The position numbers and the translations under genes were made by a program. A DNA stretch of 64,000 bases from contig JAKGHH010000002.1 of NCBI GenBank assembly GCA_022828595.1, forward strand, positions 64,576,383 through 64,640,382, read 5' to 3'. Shown in pieces: positions 36,688-49,436 of the stretch. Below the pieces are notes generated by a model. That model was not told where the DNA came from, did no database searches, and was given only the letters and a program-made list of their open reading frames with translations. This stretch comes from Nelumbo lutea (Eukaryota > Streptophyta > Magnoliopsida > Proteales > Nelumbonaceae). Every line of letters starts with the position of its first letter. The stretch's first letter is position 1.

Positions 36688-37521
36688 TGGTATCAAAGCA
36701 GGATGTTGCTCTCTAAATCTCCTCACAGATTCGTGACCTGTTGCTTTTCGTTCGTGACCTCATTTTTTTTCTTCATTCTAGGCTAAAAAATGGAGAACAC
36801 TGATTTGACCTAGGTCTGAGAACACCTCAGTTTTTCTTCCTTTGCACAAAACTTGATTGTTTTTCAAGAAAAGAAAAGAAAAAAAAACAACTTTAGAAGT
36901 GGACAGTCGACTGAAGCTCTCCATCGAAGGTTGGTTACCTCTTTTTTTGTGTGTTGTTGGTATTTTTGTGTTGAAAGCCTTCAAAATTTGCAAGGACTGA
37001 TCAGAACCTAGATAACTAGGTTGTTTGTAGCCTTGGTTCTTGGAAAAATGTCCAAGAACAGGCTGTGTTTACAGTGGCCGAATGGTGTAAGGGTATGTTT
37101 GACCCTTTTATGTTGGTTTGTAGTTGTTTTGAAGCCTTTGTTGGTCACAAGTGACCTGAATTGAATGACAGGTTATTGTAGTGGCAACAATTGATGTTTT
37201 CTTTGGACTTGTAGTGCTCTCTGAAAAGGTCAGACAGATCTATACCATGTGTGACAGCTATGGTTGTGTGGTGGTGCTTGTGATGCTCAATCTCTATTGA
37301 GCAGCTTCAAGAGGGCTTGTATGCAGTCAGTGAGTTGCTGAATTAATGTTAGTGTGATTCATGATTTTGTGAAATCAGTAGTGGTTTGAACAAGAACAAA
37401 AGCTTGTGTACCTATCAACTGTGTTTGGGGACTACTGTAGTGTGTAGAACATCAAACTCCTGACAGCAATACTTAGTTGGCGACCGAGAATTCAGATTAG
37501 AAGTAGCATTGGAAGAGCATC

Positions 37522-40500
37522 ATGGCAGCAACTGGAGATGGTCGCAGTGATCAGAAACCTAGTGTGGTGATTCCCTCTGACTATCTGGGTGTGCAGATGA
37601 CTTCATTAAACTTAATGGTGAGAACTATGTACCATGGGCCAAGTTAGTGGAAGTTTTTCTCAAGACAAAGAGGAAAGTGAAGCATGTGAAGGAAGATAAA
37701 CCACCTGTTAACTCTTTAGGGTTTGATGACTAGGAACAGGAAGATGCCCAAATCATGACATGGTTATGGAATAGTATGGAACCCAAAATAAGTGCCAACT
37801 TTATGTTCTTAGATACAACTAAGGACATATGGGAACATGCCATGAAGCTTTATTCTGGGCAGGATAATACTACAAGGGCATATCATCTCTATCAGGAATA
37901 TTTCGATTTGTAGCAAGGGAATAAAACCCTAGAAGAGTATTATGCTAGTATGAAGAACCTCAGAAATGAACTCAATGTCTATCATCCCCTCACTCCAGAT
38001 GTTAAGGTTCAACAATAACAGAGGGAACAATTAGATGTCACTAGGTTCTTAGTGGGGTTGAAATCAAAATATGAACCAGTTAGGGCCCAAATATTAGGGG
38101 GCTCTACTCTTCCTACACTTGAGGAAGTGTTTACATGGCTTCGTAGGATTTCTTTGGGGCCTACAGAGAATCCCACACAGTTTGACAGATCGGCATTTGT
38201 GATAGCCAGAGGAAGTGGACGTGGTACTAAAGGGGGATGACATGCCTCCCGAGGAGATCGTGGTGGTTCCGTATTTGGCCGTGGTGGTGGTCTTGACTTA
38301 GGGGGAGGCCGTGGTAAAGGAAAAAGTAACTCTACAAGGAAGTGTATCCACTATGGCAGGGACGGACATTCAGTGAATCTCTGTTATGATCTCCATGGCC
38401 GTTCTTCTACATGGGCCAATCATGCAATAGCTGGTGGGGTTGATATCAGTGATAACCAACAAACATATCTAACTCCTTCCACTTCTACGTCTGTTTCCGG
38501 GAAGGAGATGGTGAGTGTACCGCGTGATGAGTATGAGAGGTTCCTCCAAACTACTTCACAGCATACTACTGCCACCCTTGCGCACTCAGGTATAACTTGT
38601 CTGTCATCCAAACCCTCTCCCTGGATTATTGAATCTGGAGTCTTTGATCACATGACCAGGACTCCAGGTGTGTTCTCTTCCCTCTCTGAAACTTCCACAT
38701 CTCAAACTGTTACCCTTGCCAACGGTTCCTCTTCTCCCATCTGTGGTGTTGGTAACGTTGACACGACTTCTCTTTCTTTATCATCTGTTTAATATGTCCC
38801 TAAGTTTCCATTCAATCTTATGTCTGTTAGTAAATTAACCAAGTCTCTTAATTGCTCTATTACATTTTTCCCTTCCTTTTGTGTTTTTCAGGATCTCAAG
38901 ATGGGGAAGAAGATTGGTGGGGGGCATGAGGCTAGTGGATTGTATTACCTTGACGGTGGCGGATCGTCAGTTGCACTTTAGACTTCACTCACTCCTCTAC
39001 AGTAACATTGTCGATTAGGACATCCATCTCTCAAGGCACTCAAGATACTGGTTCCGTCTTTGAGTCATTTGTTATCTTTACCGTGTGAGTTGTGTCAGTA
39101 TGGGAAACATTGTCATGTTCCCTTCAGTCCTAGAGTTGAAAGTCGTATGTTGAGTCCTTTTGCTTTGGTTCAATCAGATGTTTGGGGCCGAATTAAAATA
39201 GAGTCTTATAATGATTACAAGTATTTTGTCACTTTTATTGATGATTGTTCAAGGATGACATGGATTTATTTAATGAAAGAAAGGAGTGAATTATTTTCTG
39301 TTTTTCAAAAATTCAATGCTGAAATACGTACACAAATTTGGTGTTCCAGCCATAGTTCTTTGTTCAGATAACGGTCGTGAATACTTTCTTACTTCCTTTC
39401 AATAGTATTTAGAACAACATGGCACCATTCATCAAACTTCATGTGCATCCACTCCTCAACAAAATTGGGTGGTTGAACGAAAGAACCGTCATCTCCTTGA
39501 AACTACTCGGTCTATTCTTCATCATATGAGTGTTCCTAAATGATTTTGGAGTGATGTTGTACTTACTACATGTTTCCTTATTAATCGGATGCCATCCTTC
39601 ATTCTTCATGGTCGGTCTCCCTTCTCTATTTTGTTCCCCACCTTGTCTCCCTTTCCATTAACACTTCGTATTTTTGGTTGTGTGTGCTTTGTTCACAATC
39701 TGAGTCATGGAATAGACAAGCTTGATGCACACTCTATTAAGTGTGTCTTTCTTGGCTACTCTCGAACTCTAAAAGGGTACAAGTGTTACAATACCATTTC
39801 TCAGAAGTGCTATGTCTGTCCTGATGTCACCTTTTTTGAGTCTGTCCCCTTCTTCTTGGGACCTGAAGTATTTGTGTCTCCACCTGTGCTTCCTCTTCTT
39901 CTTCCAGTCAGTGATCCCACTTTGGGTGTTCCAGTTGGGGTTGACCCTTCACCTCCTCTAGTGCAAATTCCTACTGAATGACCACCGATCTGGCACGTGT
40001 ATGCTCATTGATAGACACCGACTCCTCCTCCAGCTTCTACCTTGTTTGTGGATCCTGTTATTGCTCCTGTCCCTAAACCTTTAGGACTTGATCTTCCCAT
40101 TGCTTTACGAAAAGGTAAACGTAGTTGTACCCTCCATCTCGTTTCCAATTTTGTTTCAGTCTCTTGCCTTTACACTTCACATCGCCAATTTGTTTCACTA
40201 TTGTCATCTATTTCGATACCTAAGAATGTCTGAGAGGCTCTTAGCTCACTTGGGTGGCGACAGGCAATGGAGGAGGAACTCTCTACCCTTCAGCATACTC
40301 ACACAAGGGAGCTCACTGCTCTTCCACCTAGTAAGCATGTTGTGGGTTGTAAATGAGTGTATACTGTTAAATACTTGCCAGATGGTAGTGTGAAGCATCT
40401 GAAGGCCAGATTTGTTGCTAAAGGTTATTCATAGTTGTATGGGGTGGACTATATGGAGACCTTCTCTCCAGTGGCTAAGATTGGCTCTATCTGTGTCTTA

Positions 40501-41754
40501 ATTTCCCTGCCAGTTATGTATGATTGGCCCTTGTTTCAACTTGATATTAAAAATGCCTTCCTACATGGTGACCTTATGGAGGAGGTATATATGGAGCAAC
40601 CACCTGGGTTTGTTGCTCAGGGGGAGGATGGTAAGGTGTGCAGACTGAAAAAGACAATTTATGGGTTGAAACAATCACTTTGTGCTTGGTTTAGAAAGTT
40701 TAGTGAAGTGGTGAAGAATTTTGGAATGAAACAATGCCAGGTTGACCACTCAATGTTTAGCTATGATTCAGAAGCCGAAAAGATTTTATTAGTGGTCTAT
40801 GTGGATGATATTGTCATAACTGGTAGTGATAAATTGGGGATCGATAAACTAAAGGTCTTTCTGCAAAATCATTTTCAAACAAAAGACCTTGGGTCATTGA
40901 AGTATTTCTTGGGTACAGAAATTGCTAGATCAAGACAAGGTGTAAACCTGTGCCAAAGAAATTATGTTCTTGATCTGCTAGATGAAACAAGACTGTTAGG
41001 TGCAAAACCAGCTGAAACTCCCATGGAGCCAAATGCTAAGTTGAGCAGTGGTACAGGAGAAATTTTTGATGATCATGGAAGGTATAGAAGGCTAGTGGGG
41101 AAGCTGAACTATTTGACTATCACGAGACCAGACATCTCCTTTGCTGTTAGTGTGGTGAGCCAATTTATGCAGAACCCTCGGATACCTCACTGGGATGCAG
41201 TTCTTAGAATTGTAAGGTACCTGAAGGGAGCTCCAGGTCGTGGGTTATTGTACAAACCAGGAGGAAAACTTGAAGTAATTGGGTATACAGATGCAGATTG
41301 GGCAGGCTCTGTGTCAGATAGAAGATCTACTACAGGTTACTGCACATTTCTTGGAGGAAATCTTGTGACATGGAAGAGTAAGAAGCAAACGGTTGTGGCA
41401 AGGAGCAGTGCTGAAGCCGAATACAGAGCCATGGCACACACTACATGTGAATTAGTATGGCTGAGGAATCTCCTACAAGAAATCGAGTTATCCATGGATA
41501 GACCTATGAAATTGTACTATGACAATCAAGCTGCACTCCACATCTCATCCAACCCTGTTTTTCATGAGAGAACAGAGCACATAGAGATTGATTGCCACTT
41601 TGTGAGGGAGAAGGTCTTTACTGGAGAGATAAGCACAGAACATGTGGGCTCAGGTGATCAATGGGCAGATTTGTTTACAAAAGGCTTAAGCTTAGGGAGA
41701 GTGAACTATATATGTAACAAGTTGGGATTATATGACATATATTCTCCAGCTTGA
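37522..41754 (+). pseudogene. Gag-Pol of copia A, inactivated
   Basis: From the ATG at 37522 the order is Gag, CCHC knuckle, protease, integrase, reverse transcriptase, RNase H. A one-base deletion near 37605 shifts the frame in Gag, and stops occur at 37731, 37911, 38016 and 38238 and later. The knuckle reads C-I-H-Y-G...H...C, its second Cys replaced by Tyr. The protease D-S-G is E-S-G near 38631. Integrase is broken by stops near 38970-39545. The last 439 codons (40435-41754) are open and hold the reverse-transcriptase core (QLDIKNAFLHGDL, YVDDIVITG) and RNase H (YTDADWAGS, SSAEAEYRAM), ending IYSPA. It cannot make a working polyprotein. Confidence 0.9.
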
Positions 41755-41761
41755 GGAGGAG

Positions 41762-42043
41762 TGTTAGAGCTAGCCAAATAAGGGTAGATTAGTCATTTTA
41801 TTTCTATTAAGTTATGTGCTTATGTGGAAGTTTTAATAGAGGCTTCCTATCCCATATTTAAGTGAGGGGAGTTTAGTCTTTATACTACTAATTAGAGGCT
41901 AATCCATATTAAGGGTCGACTGATAGGGTTTAGACTATCAAGTTTGACTGTTCTCTTCATCTTCATCTTCATCTTCTTCTTCTTCTTCTTCTTCTTCTTC
42001 TTCTCTTCTCCTGGTTCGAACTACTGTAGCTACAAAACTAACA
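41762..42043 (+). repeat. 3' LTR of copia A
   Basis: 282 bp, 24 bp longer than the 5' LTR because of an expanded CTTCTT tract at about 41955-42003. Confidence 0.9.
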
Positions 42044-42099
42044 CATTTGATAGCACTTTTTTAGATATCTAACATGAAAAAATTGATTTTTAAAGGTAA

Positions 42100-42640
42100 G
42101 GGGTGTTTGAATGTTGGTGCATTCATAAGGAGATGGAGGTTGGTCAAAGTCTTTGAAAGTTTGGAGAGGACAATATGAAAGAGAGAATGTGGGGAGGAAT
42201 GCTGATTGTAGAGGATGGTGGGAGAAGAACAGAGAAGAGATGATAAGAAAGAGAGGTCCCCTAAGAAACTCTAGGGTCAGAGTTATATAGTTCTCTGACA
42301 TGGGGGAGAGTTATTCCCCCTTTTTATAGAGAGGACCGCAAGGTTATAAGGAGAATGATCTAAAAGGAAACATTTCCTATTAGGAAATGTGATCTTTATC
42401 TTTATGTCGATTATTAAAGGAACACCATTAGGATTTTGCCACATGTCTAGCAAGATCCTTTAAGAAAATAATTTCCCTTCTTCTAAGGATTCTTGCGTAG
42501 CGTATGTAGGTTATGTCTCCTTATAGGTTTTCTTGTGGACACGTGTCAAGGGGAACACCTTGATCTGACTGGTGTGCTTGGGTGTTCTGCTCGATTGCCT
42601 CTGAGGTGCTTCATCACAGCTGGTTGTGAATAGAAGGATT
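42100..42640 (-). mobile_element. LTR-like non-coding remnant (tentative)
   Basis: Minus-strand CTATAAAAAGGGGG near 42320-42335 looks like a TATA box with a leader, and the surrounding ACACGTGTC and GA-rich leader are LTR-like. No partner repeat or primer-binding site was found. Confidence 0.2.
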
Positions 42641-42694
42641 ACTAATCTCCCATAGGTGGGTGTCACCAGCCTTGGGGTCTATCCTTCGTTCATT

Positions 42695-42905
42695 ACAGCA
42701 GGAGTTGCCATTTCACACTCATTGCAAGGTGCTAATAGTGCTTTGGGCCCTTGCAATATCATTTTATGTTCATTGCAAGTCTCATGTGACACTGATTGAT
42801 TATTACAGGTCGGGGGAGGTGTTTTATGTTCATCGCAGGTTTTGGATGGTGCTTCATGCTCATTGCAAGTGTAGGATGGCTTTTTGTACTCATCGCAAGT
42901 GCGTG
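42695..42905 (+). repeat. Imperfect tandem repeat, about 32-35 bp unit
   Basis: Recurrent words TCATTGCAAG(T/G), TCATCGCA(A/G)GT and GTGCTT/GTGTTT recur about six times at spacings near 30-40 bp. The frame across it is repetitive in translation but resembles no protein known to me. Confidence 0.5.
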
Positions 42906-43080
42906 GGCCTTACATTACTTTGATAAAGTATCATTGTGCCATTTTAGAGGTGTCCTGATTGGGATTTCTCCATTTTTCTTTCAACATCCTCACCGTAGTC
43001 CCGGTGATAATGAATTGCATGTACTTACATTGAAATTGCATCTACTTCCAACGTCTAATAAGAAACCAAAAGACATCTAA

Positions 43081-44542
43081 AATAGTAAAATTTGGTCTCA
43101 TGTCTTACCAAATCAGATACATTTCAAAGGTGATGAAATGACATTAATGCTCTCATTATTGTCATCTAATTTAATATTATTAAAAAATTTAATAAAAATA
43201 AATAATAATATTATTAATTTAATAATAAATAATTATTTATTTCAACAAATCATAATATGTGTTTATTAATATAATAATATTTTATTTAATATTCTTTGAA
43301 TATCATTTTTATTATTTGTAATATTATCAAATAGTCAACTTCTACAGTTAAAATAGTAAACTTCACAATTTTAGATGTTGGAGAATTGCTCCAACTCAAA
43401 CAATTTTATCTTTTCAAAGCCTCTAAAAAGAAGAAAACCATTTATACTTATTTTCAAAATTTAGATCCAAATAATAACTTTTTGACTTTTTAGACATTAG
43501 ACTTCAGATTTATCAAACATAACCTTAATCCTTACCCTTTAACATAGTTAGATGCATTTCGGACGTGACAAAAAGTCTAAAATGTCGTTAGAACTAATTA
43601 ACATCAAATGCCCCTTTTATTTTCATTTTCAAGTCCAAGAGATCAAAAACTTGTTTCAAGTCCTAGTACGACAACAACCCTAATCTATTGTTCTCCTGAA
43701 AGATCAAATTATTATTATTATTATTATTATTATTTAAATGATTTTCTTCATTATTGAGGGAAATATTTACATATTCATTTTTATTAGAAAATGAAGCTGA
43801 GTTTTGTTGCTAACAGAATTCAAATTTATTGAATAGACTATTTCAGAAGAATAAAATTGCAAAGCTAGCAGTTATCAGACATTACAACATTCAAACAACC
43901 AAGCAATTCATTGTTTTCATAGGCTTTGAAAAGAAGAAAAAAAAACAGATTTATTGTTTACAGATATGATGTCAAACTTCAGTTTTATCAAATGCCACCG
44001 AAGACTTGTTTGAAAATTCTGACCTCTTCAAAGAGGCTACAACGGTGATAAGATTAAAAGCCAACTGTGGCAAGTATTGTCAAGAAACGCAGACTGATCC
44101 ACTCAACCAAGGTCATGTCAAAGTATAAGACAAATGGGAAAATGGTAGAAAGTTTCAACAAGCTTCTATTTGATGAATAGAGGAGTCAGCATTTGATTGG
44201 GTGGCCCACCCCAGCTCAAATATTTCCAAGATTAGACCCAACCCAATTATTTTGGAACCATCTAATATTTACTTCTGCACACCATCATTTTCGTTTGACC
44301 AACTATGATATGAACCAGTGATATCGAACTTCAGGCTAAGGGATATGATTGGGATTCTTTTAGCTTTAGGTGGGGGTGGGGCACATCAAATGATAGGCCT
44401 AGGGCTCCCTTTTCTTTTTTCTTCTGGCATGTCATTTAGTCATACTCATAGGTGGACAATGACCTCATGTAGACACACTGACTCTATCATGAATGGAAAC
44501 CCAGTTCGAGCATTTGGAGTGCGTTCTGTGAAACATTATTAT
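43081..44542. other. AT-rich gene-free stretch
   Basis: Contains AT-rich sequence at 43150-43340 and an (ATT)n microsatellite at 43708-43734. No element ends or coding sequence recognised. Confidence 0.4.
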
Positions 44543-44824
44543 GCATGGTTTTTAAAACCGATCTGGAGACCGAACTGGTCAGGGGTCTGGTTATCGGGTC
44601 AAACGGTCCGATCATTCGAATTGAACGTTTGGCCCATTTTGACAAAAAAAATTAAAAAATAAAAGTGGTCAAAACCGTTCGAACGGTTCGAACAATTAAT
44701 TGCCCGATTCTATGGTTTGTTGATCAAAATCAACAGTTTTGAAGGAAAACAGAACCAATCACCTGACCGGTTCCCAATTTTTCCAGTCCGACCATCCAGT
44801 CCAATCTGATTTTGAAAACCATGC
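44543..44824 (+). mobile_element. MITE family M1, copy 3
   Basis: Ends GCATGGTTTTTAAAAC and GTTTTGAAAACCATGC form a nearly perfect 16-bp inverted repeat, flanked by TATTAT on both sides (44537-44542 and 44825-44830). The interior is shared with the copy at 23121-23409. No coding capacity. Confidence 0.7.
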
Positions 44825-44944
44825 TATTATATAACATTCTCGTTTGGGTAAAAGCATAAAACACAATAATGCCACTCTTTTCTTTTTGGGTATTGATTAC
44901 TTGCCTTTTTACCCATAGGAGCCGTAATTCAATTCTCTTTGGCA

Positions 44945-45085
44945 TAGTATAGCATTTTTATTAGCAACATTAATAACGCTTCTCAAAGGTGGTGAGAGCT
45001 GATAGAGGGGCTCGAAATCGCATCTTCTCTGACTACCTAGTTTACGTGCCACCAAGCCACCACTCAGTTGGTAGTTGGCACAATA
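44945..45085 (-). mobile_element. tRNA-derived SINE-like sequence
   Basis: The minus strand has TGGCTTGGTGGC (A-box-like) followed about 35 bp later by ATTTCGAGCCC (B-box match 9 of 11), with a non-tRNA tail running into an A/T-rich end near 44945. Boundaries are approximate. Confidence 0.4.
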
Positions 45086-45550
45086 ACTCTTCTTAATGGT
45101 TGTGAGAGCACAATAAGGCCACTCTGATATCAATCAAAAGCAATGAACAAAGTAAATGAAGCATTGTTTCAAACATAGAACCACTCTTTTTTACCCATCT
45201 AGAGAATTGGGATTAGCTGTACGCGCCGCGATGGCTGTTCAGCAGGCTGTGTTCCACATCAGTAATAACATGAGTCCCAATGTAAAAGGTGCAGGTCCCA
45301 TGTATTTTATTCAACTAATCCTTGCTCTTATGGAGACGATATCTCTTGGAACTGCAAACAACATCTGTTTGATCAAAGTCAAACCCGAAATCTGATCTAT
45401 AGCAATCCAGTATAATCCATTTATAAATTGCACCTTTATTATTTTTAAAGGATCATGGTTCAAGTCATATAAGATATTTTTAAGTCATTTTATTCATTCA
45501 TGATAAATAATATTAAAATCATTTCTAGTTCATATAATTATTAATGATAG

Positions 45551-45776
45551 TAGGGCTGTAAATGGATCCAATCAAATCGGATAAAGGTAGACCCAAATTT
45601 GATTTTAGGAATGCAATTGGATATTAAATAGTATAAATAAATTAAACAATAAATGATCAAAATGTAATGTTAAATTTATTAATAAAATAAACTAAAAATG
45701 AGTTTGATTTTGTGTTCCATGAACACAGTGAGGACAATTTTAAGAACAAAACATTCAAACCAACTTATACAATAGC

Positions 45777-45819
<43 letters not shown>

Positions 45820-45907
45820 GGGATGGATGATGGATCCATATTTGGTCCTATTATAACTGGATCAAATTCATTCGAAATCAGACAATTGAATACCATTATT
45901 AGCCCTA
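45551..45907. mobile_element. Inverted-repeat element with internal (AAT)n
   Basis: Start TAGGGCTGTAAATG and the complement of the end TAGGGCTAATAATG match at 11 of 14. An (AAT)n tract occupies about 45776-45820. Flanking sequences show no clean target duplication. Confidence 0.4.
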
Positions 45908-46160
45908 ATTATTAATACATAGATAATATTATAATCATTTGATTGTAAGGTGACATGTCATGAAGACACATAAGAAGAATACGCTGGCTGCTGAATCTTT
46001 AACACGTAAGGATGATGCTTACACTTCAAACAGGTGAAAGAAGTTCCAGTACATTATCAGGCCCCATCCAGTTATATCTTGATCAGTAAGAGACTTGGCA
46101 CATTCTTTGCATGAATAAATGTTGAGGAAGGCCTGAAAATTGAAAAACTCTACATTTTTA

Positions 46161-46541
46161 TTGGGGGTGTATATTCGTCGGGTCGGTTTGGTTCAAATGG
46201 ATGACCTAACCGACTATTCGGTTTGATCATATCCCTCAACCAAACTAAACCGAACCAAACCGAATTTAAAAAGAACTCAGTTTTTGAAAAAGGGGGGAAA
46301 AGGGAAAAAAATCAAATAAGAGTCTAACTGTAGGTGTCTTTTGGCTCTGTAGTGTATATATATATATATATAGTAGTTTGGATTTCAGTTCGGTTTGGTT
46401 AATTTTTGTAGACAAATCGAACCGAAACCGAAAACCAATTTTTTAACACATCAAAAACCAAACCAAACCAATATCTAAATTAGCCAAACCGGATTAGCTT
46501 ATTCGGTTTTCGGTTTCTGATCCAAATTTGAACACCCCTAA
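46161..46541. mobile_element. MITE, 381 bp, with 6-bp target duplication
   Basis: TTGGGGGTGT at 46161-46170 pairs with ACACCCCTAA at 46532-46541 (9 of 10). TTTTTA flanks both ends (46155-46160 and 46542-46547). The interior is rich in GGTTTGGTT/AACCAAACC and CGGTTTCGGTT words that allow further folding, plus a short (TA)n run at 46354-46372. No coding sequence. Confidence 0.6.
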
Positions 46542-46547
46542 TTTTTA

Positions 46548-47910
46548 TTGCTGGTAGTGGTCTCGCCAAAACCTGGTTTACCCACCTAAAAAAAAAGGAA
46601 TTTTGATCCATAACAATCAGGTTTTATAAATTTTAAGAACTGTTTATAAATACAAGCAATGCCAAGCATCCCTTATGAGAATCTTAGGCTGGCTCCATCC
46701 ACCCAAGCCTCTTGATCCATTTTTCTTACATGTTTCCCCAATACAGTTGTCTGAGCAGTTGTCAAATCTATGAGCCCAATAAAATCTTGATGCCATCTGC
46801 ACTCCTAACCATCTTACTTCTCTTAAGAATGTCTGCAATGCCATGGCCCTGGGCTTTTATTTCTGAAACATCATACAACCACCTTAGAATTGCATTCTAC
46901 CACTAAAAAAATGATTCCCTTAAAGTTTGCAGATAGCCACATTCTTTAGAAGTCTCTTAAATTATCAAATGTACTTTAAAAGGATTACCAGATGTACCTT
47001 TGAGAAAAATGTGGTATTTCTTTTCTTCTATGAAACTTCAAGTTAACAAGATTATTCAAAGCTTACCTGCATAAATAAAAATTTGAACCCCAATGATTTT
47101 ATCTTGGATTCTCTGCCACGACCATTTGTATAGAAACTTACCTGCAGATTGACATATGCGTACTGCTTTTTTTTTTTTTGTAGAAAATAACCAGACCATC
47201 AGTTATAACCAGAACAAATAAAAATCCGAATTCTCCATGAGCCCCAATATTCAATAAGCTGATAAAATTAGCATTTAATTAATTAACCATACCACCAGTA
47301 ATATGAAAATCAATACATCAAAGGATGCTGAGAGTTTCTGTTTCTCCTTTTTAATTTGGACACATCACAAGAACCTTGGTTAGGAGTATAAAACAAGGAG
47401 GCCATGGAAGGATTATGAGTTCCTGACACATGGAATCCCAAGAAATAACCAACAAATTCTAAACATTGCTAACAGGTTATTTATTCCTGGGCATTCAATA
47501 GATCCCATAGTCTTCAAGGCATCTACGCAATTCTGGACGACACTGGGGTGCCTAGTCACCTAGGCAATGCTTAGCTGATAAGAATTTTACAATATAAACA
47601 ACTAACTTTTGGCTAGTTCCCTAGTTTTATATACTATTCAGCATGTATATTAATTGAAAAAAGCATAATTCTCTTTATTAAGAACATTAAATTTCCTCGA
47701 AAAATGTGGCAAATCAACACATCTAAAAGGATAAAAATCTTTCACATATATTAATTTCATTATTTTCAAAAATAATACTACTATAGTAAGTATTTAACAG
47801 AACAATTTCACAAAAATTAGCAACTAAAGAAGGTTATTAACTTTATGTGATAAATATTCATCATGGAAAGAAAAATAGAAAAAAAGGACGGAATTTCTGT
47901 TTTGTTTAAT

Positions 47911-47945
<35 letters not shown>

Positions 47946-48207
47946 GAAAAAAAAGAACCTCTTTATACTTCCATTCTTTCTTTTTCTCTCCTCAAAACCC
48001 TTTGATCTTTTAAATTTCAATAGTAAAACATTAAAACAAAGTATAAATGCTATATTTAGCAATAAAACATATAATAAAATGTATTAACACAGACATTAAT
48101 AAGATACAACAGCCTTGTCATTTTTATCGCCTAGGCGGGTGCTTAATCACCTAGAAGGGCGCCTAGTTGCCTAGGTGACGCCTTGACAACTATGATATAT
48201 CCATTAT
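46548..48207. other. Gene-free stretch
   Basis: AT-rich with a (GA)n microsatellite at about 47911-47941. The words CACCTAGGCAATGC (near 47560) and CTAGGCGGGTGCTTAATCAC (near 48131) suggest a decayed repeat, but no ends could be defined. Confidence 0.35.
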
Positions 48208-48375
48208 CTAAAAAGTCCATTACCCAATGTTAGTCCCAGCTATATGGGTCTTGAGAGGGGAAGACTGGATACAGACCTAACTTTCATTTGTTCACACAGC
48301 GTGGCCGCTCTCAGACTCAAACCTGTGTACTCATGCTTGTCAGCCTAAGATTTTACCATTACACCAAGCAATTCC
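48208..48375 (-). mobile_element. tRNA-derived SINE (Au-like)
   Basis: On the minus strand the element starts GGAATTGCTTGGTGTAATGG, containing an A-box-like TGGTGTAATGGT, and about 45 bp later has GGTTTGAGTCT as B box. A body with CCCATATAGCTGGGACTAAC follows, ending near a T run. The GAATTGCTTGGTGTA head resembles the plant Au SINE family as I remember it. Target duplication was not resolved. Confidence 0.55.
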
Positions 48376-49430
48376 TATATAGGATTTCTGATGCACAGTA
48401 TCCCTAGAAACACCTTGGGCAACAAATTCTAAACCCTGCTACAAACATTTGATTCCTGGGTATTCACAGTAGATTCATTCTCTCCTTTAGCTTGAGCAGA
48501 AAGCTGCAAAATCTTCTACCCCAATTCTTATTGCTACGTGCTTAGATGAACATAGCAAGATGGGATAGATGGGATGCTTCGAGGGATCCCAGAACCTAGA
48601 AATATGTACAAAGCAAAGTATGTAATAGTATTGGGTAGAAAATAACGCTCCAATTTCATTAATCAAATGGATTTAATACAATCAAACTCCACACCCACAC
48701 GACCCTACAAAGTAGCAAACTAATAACTGACTCTAATAGACCCTTATCCCAATAAACCTATGTCCCATACGCTCTTAACTTAGCATAACTGCACACTAAT
48801 CCACTGACTTTTTGACCAACTAGATGAGCCCACCTGTCTGCCCAATTTATTGGATTCTTCTACATTTGGGGAACTGTAACACCTATCTACTTCTCATATA
48901 ATTCATATTACTTTTTCTTAAGCACATTATCTCAAGTACTGCAACTTTCAGCCAATACTGGATACACAAGATTTCCCCACCAGGAACCTTCAAAACCTAA
49001 ATCCAAAGGAACATATGTGGCTCGATGACATCCCTCAAACTCAAATATGGGTCAAAGCAGATAAGTGACACATTCTGCAGTGAATAATCAGAGACAGAAA
49101 ATATAACTTGAATCTTCCTTGTGGGATATCTACTGTTCCTTGTCTAGCTCTTCTAAGGCACCCACCCTTTCTCATTATTAGTCTTGTGCCTTAATTGGAA
49201 GCTTCCCACTAGACAGACAGGAAAATAATGAAGAAATTTGAATATAATTGCTTCTAGTGGAACTTTAACTATGTTTTTCTGTAATAAAAATACTATTTTG
49301 AAGATGAGATTGTGGAGATTAGTAAGTTGTATCAGAAGTTACTTTTAGCAGTAGATGTTGAACTATTATTTTGAGTACATGGTGATGACTTGGCTATGTA
49401 GTTTTATGTTACCTCATATTAATAAAAATT
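48376..49430. other. Gene-free stretch
   Basis: No coding region, terminal repeat or RNA gene was recognised. Confidence 0.35.
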
Positions 49431-49436
49431 TTTAAT

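Larger units (their letters stand above)
36430..42043 (+). mobile_element. Ty1/copia retrotransposon A, structurally complete, decayed
   Basis: The element is bounded by LTRs at 36430-36687 and 41762-42043, both starting TGTTAGAGCTAGCC and ending ACTAACA. A primer-binding site TGGTATCAAAGCAGG follows at 36688, and a purine tract GAGGAGGAG precedes the 3' LTR. Flanks TATTT (36425-36429) and CATTT (42044-42048) match at 4 of 5, an aged target duplication. Total 5614 bp. The LTRs differ at about 15 positions outside their (CAT)n/(CTT)n run, roughly 93-94% identity by eye, so this insertion is older than element B. Confidence 0.92.

Noticed and set aside
42660..43080. Overlapping 87- and 94-aa frames
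   Set aside because: They are produced by the 32-35 bp imperfect tandem repeat, with no recognisable fold or splice context.
45712..45915. 67-aa frame with poly-Ile
   Set aside because: The Ile run is the translated (AAT)n microsatellite within a non-coding element.
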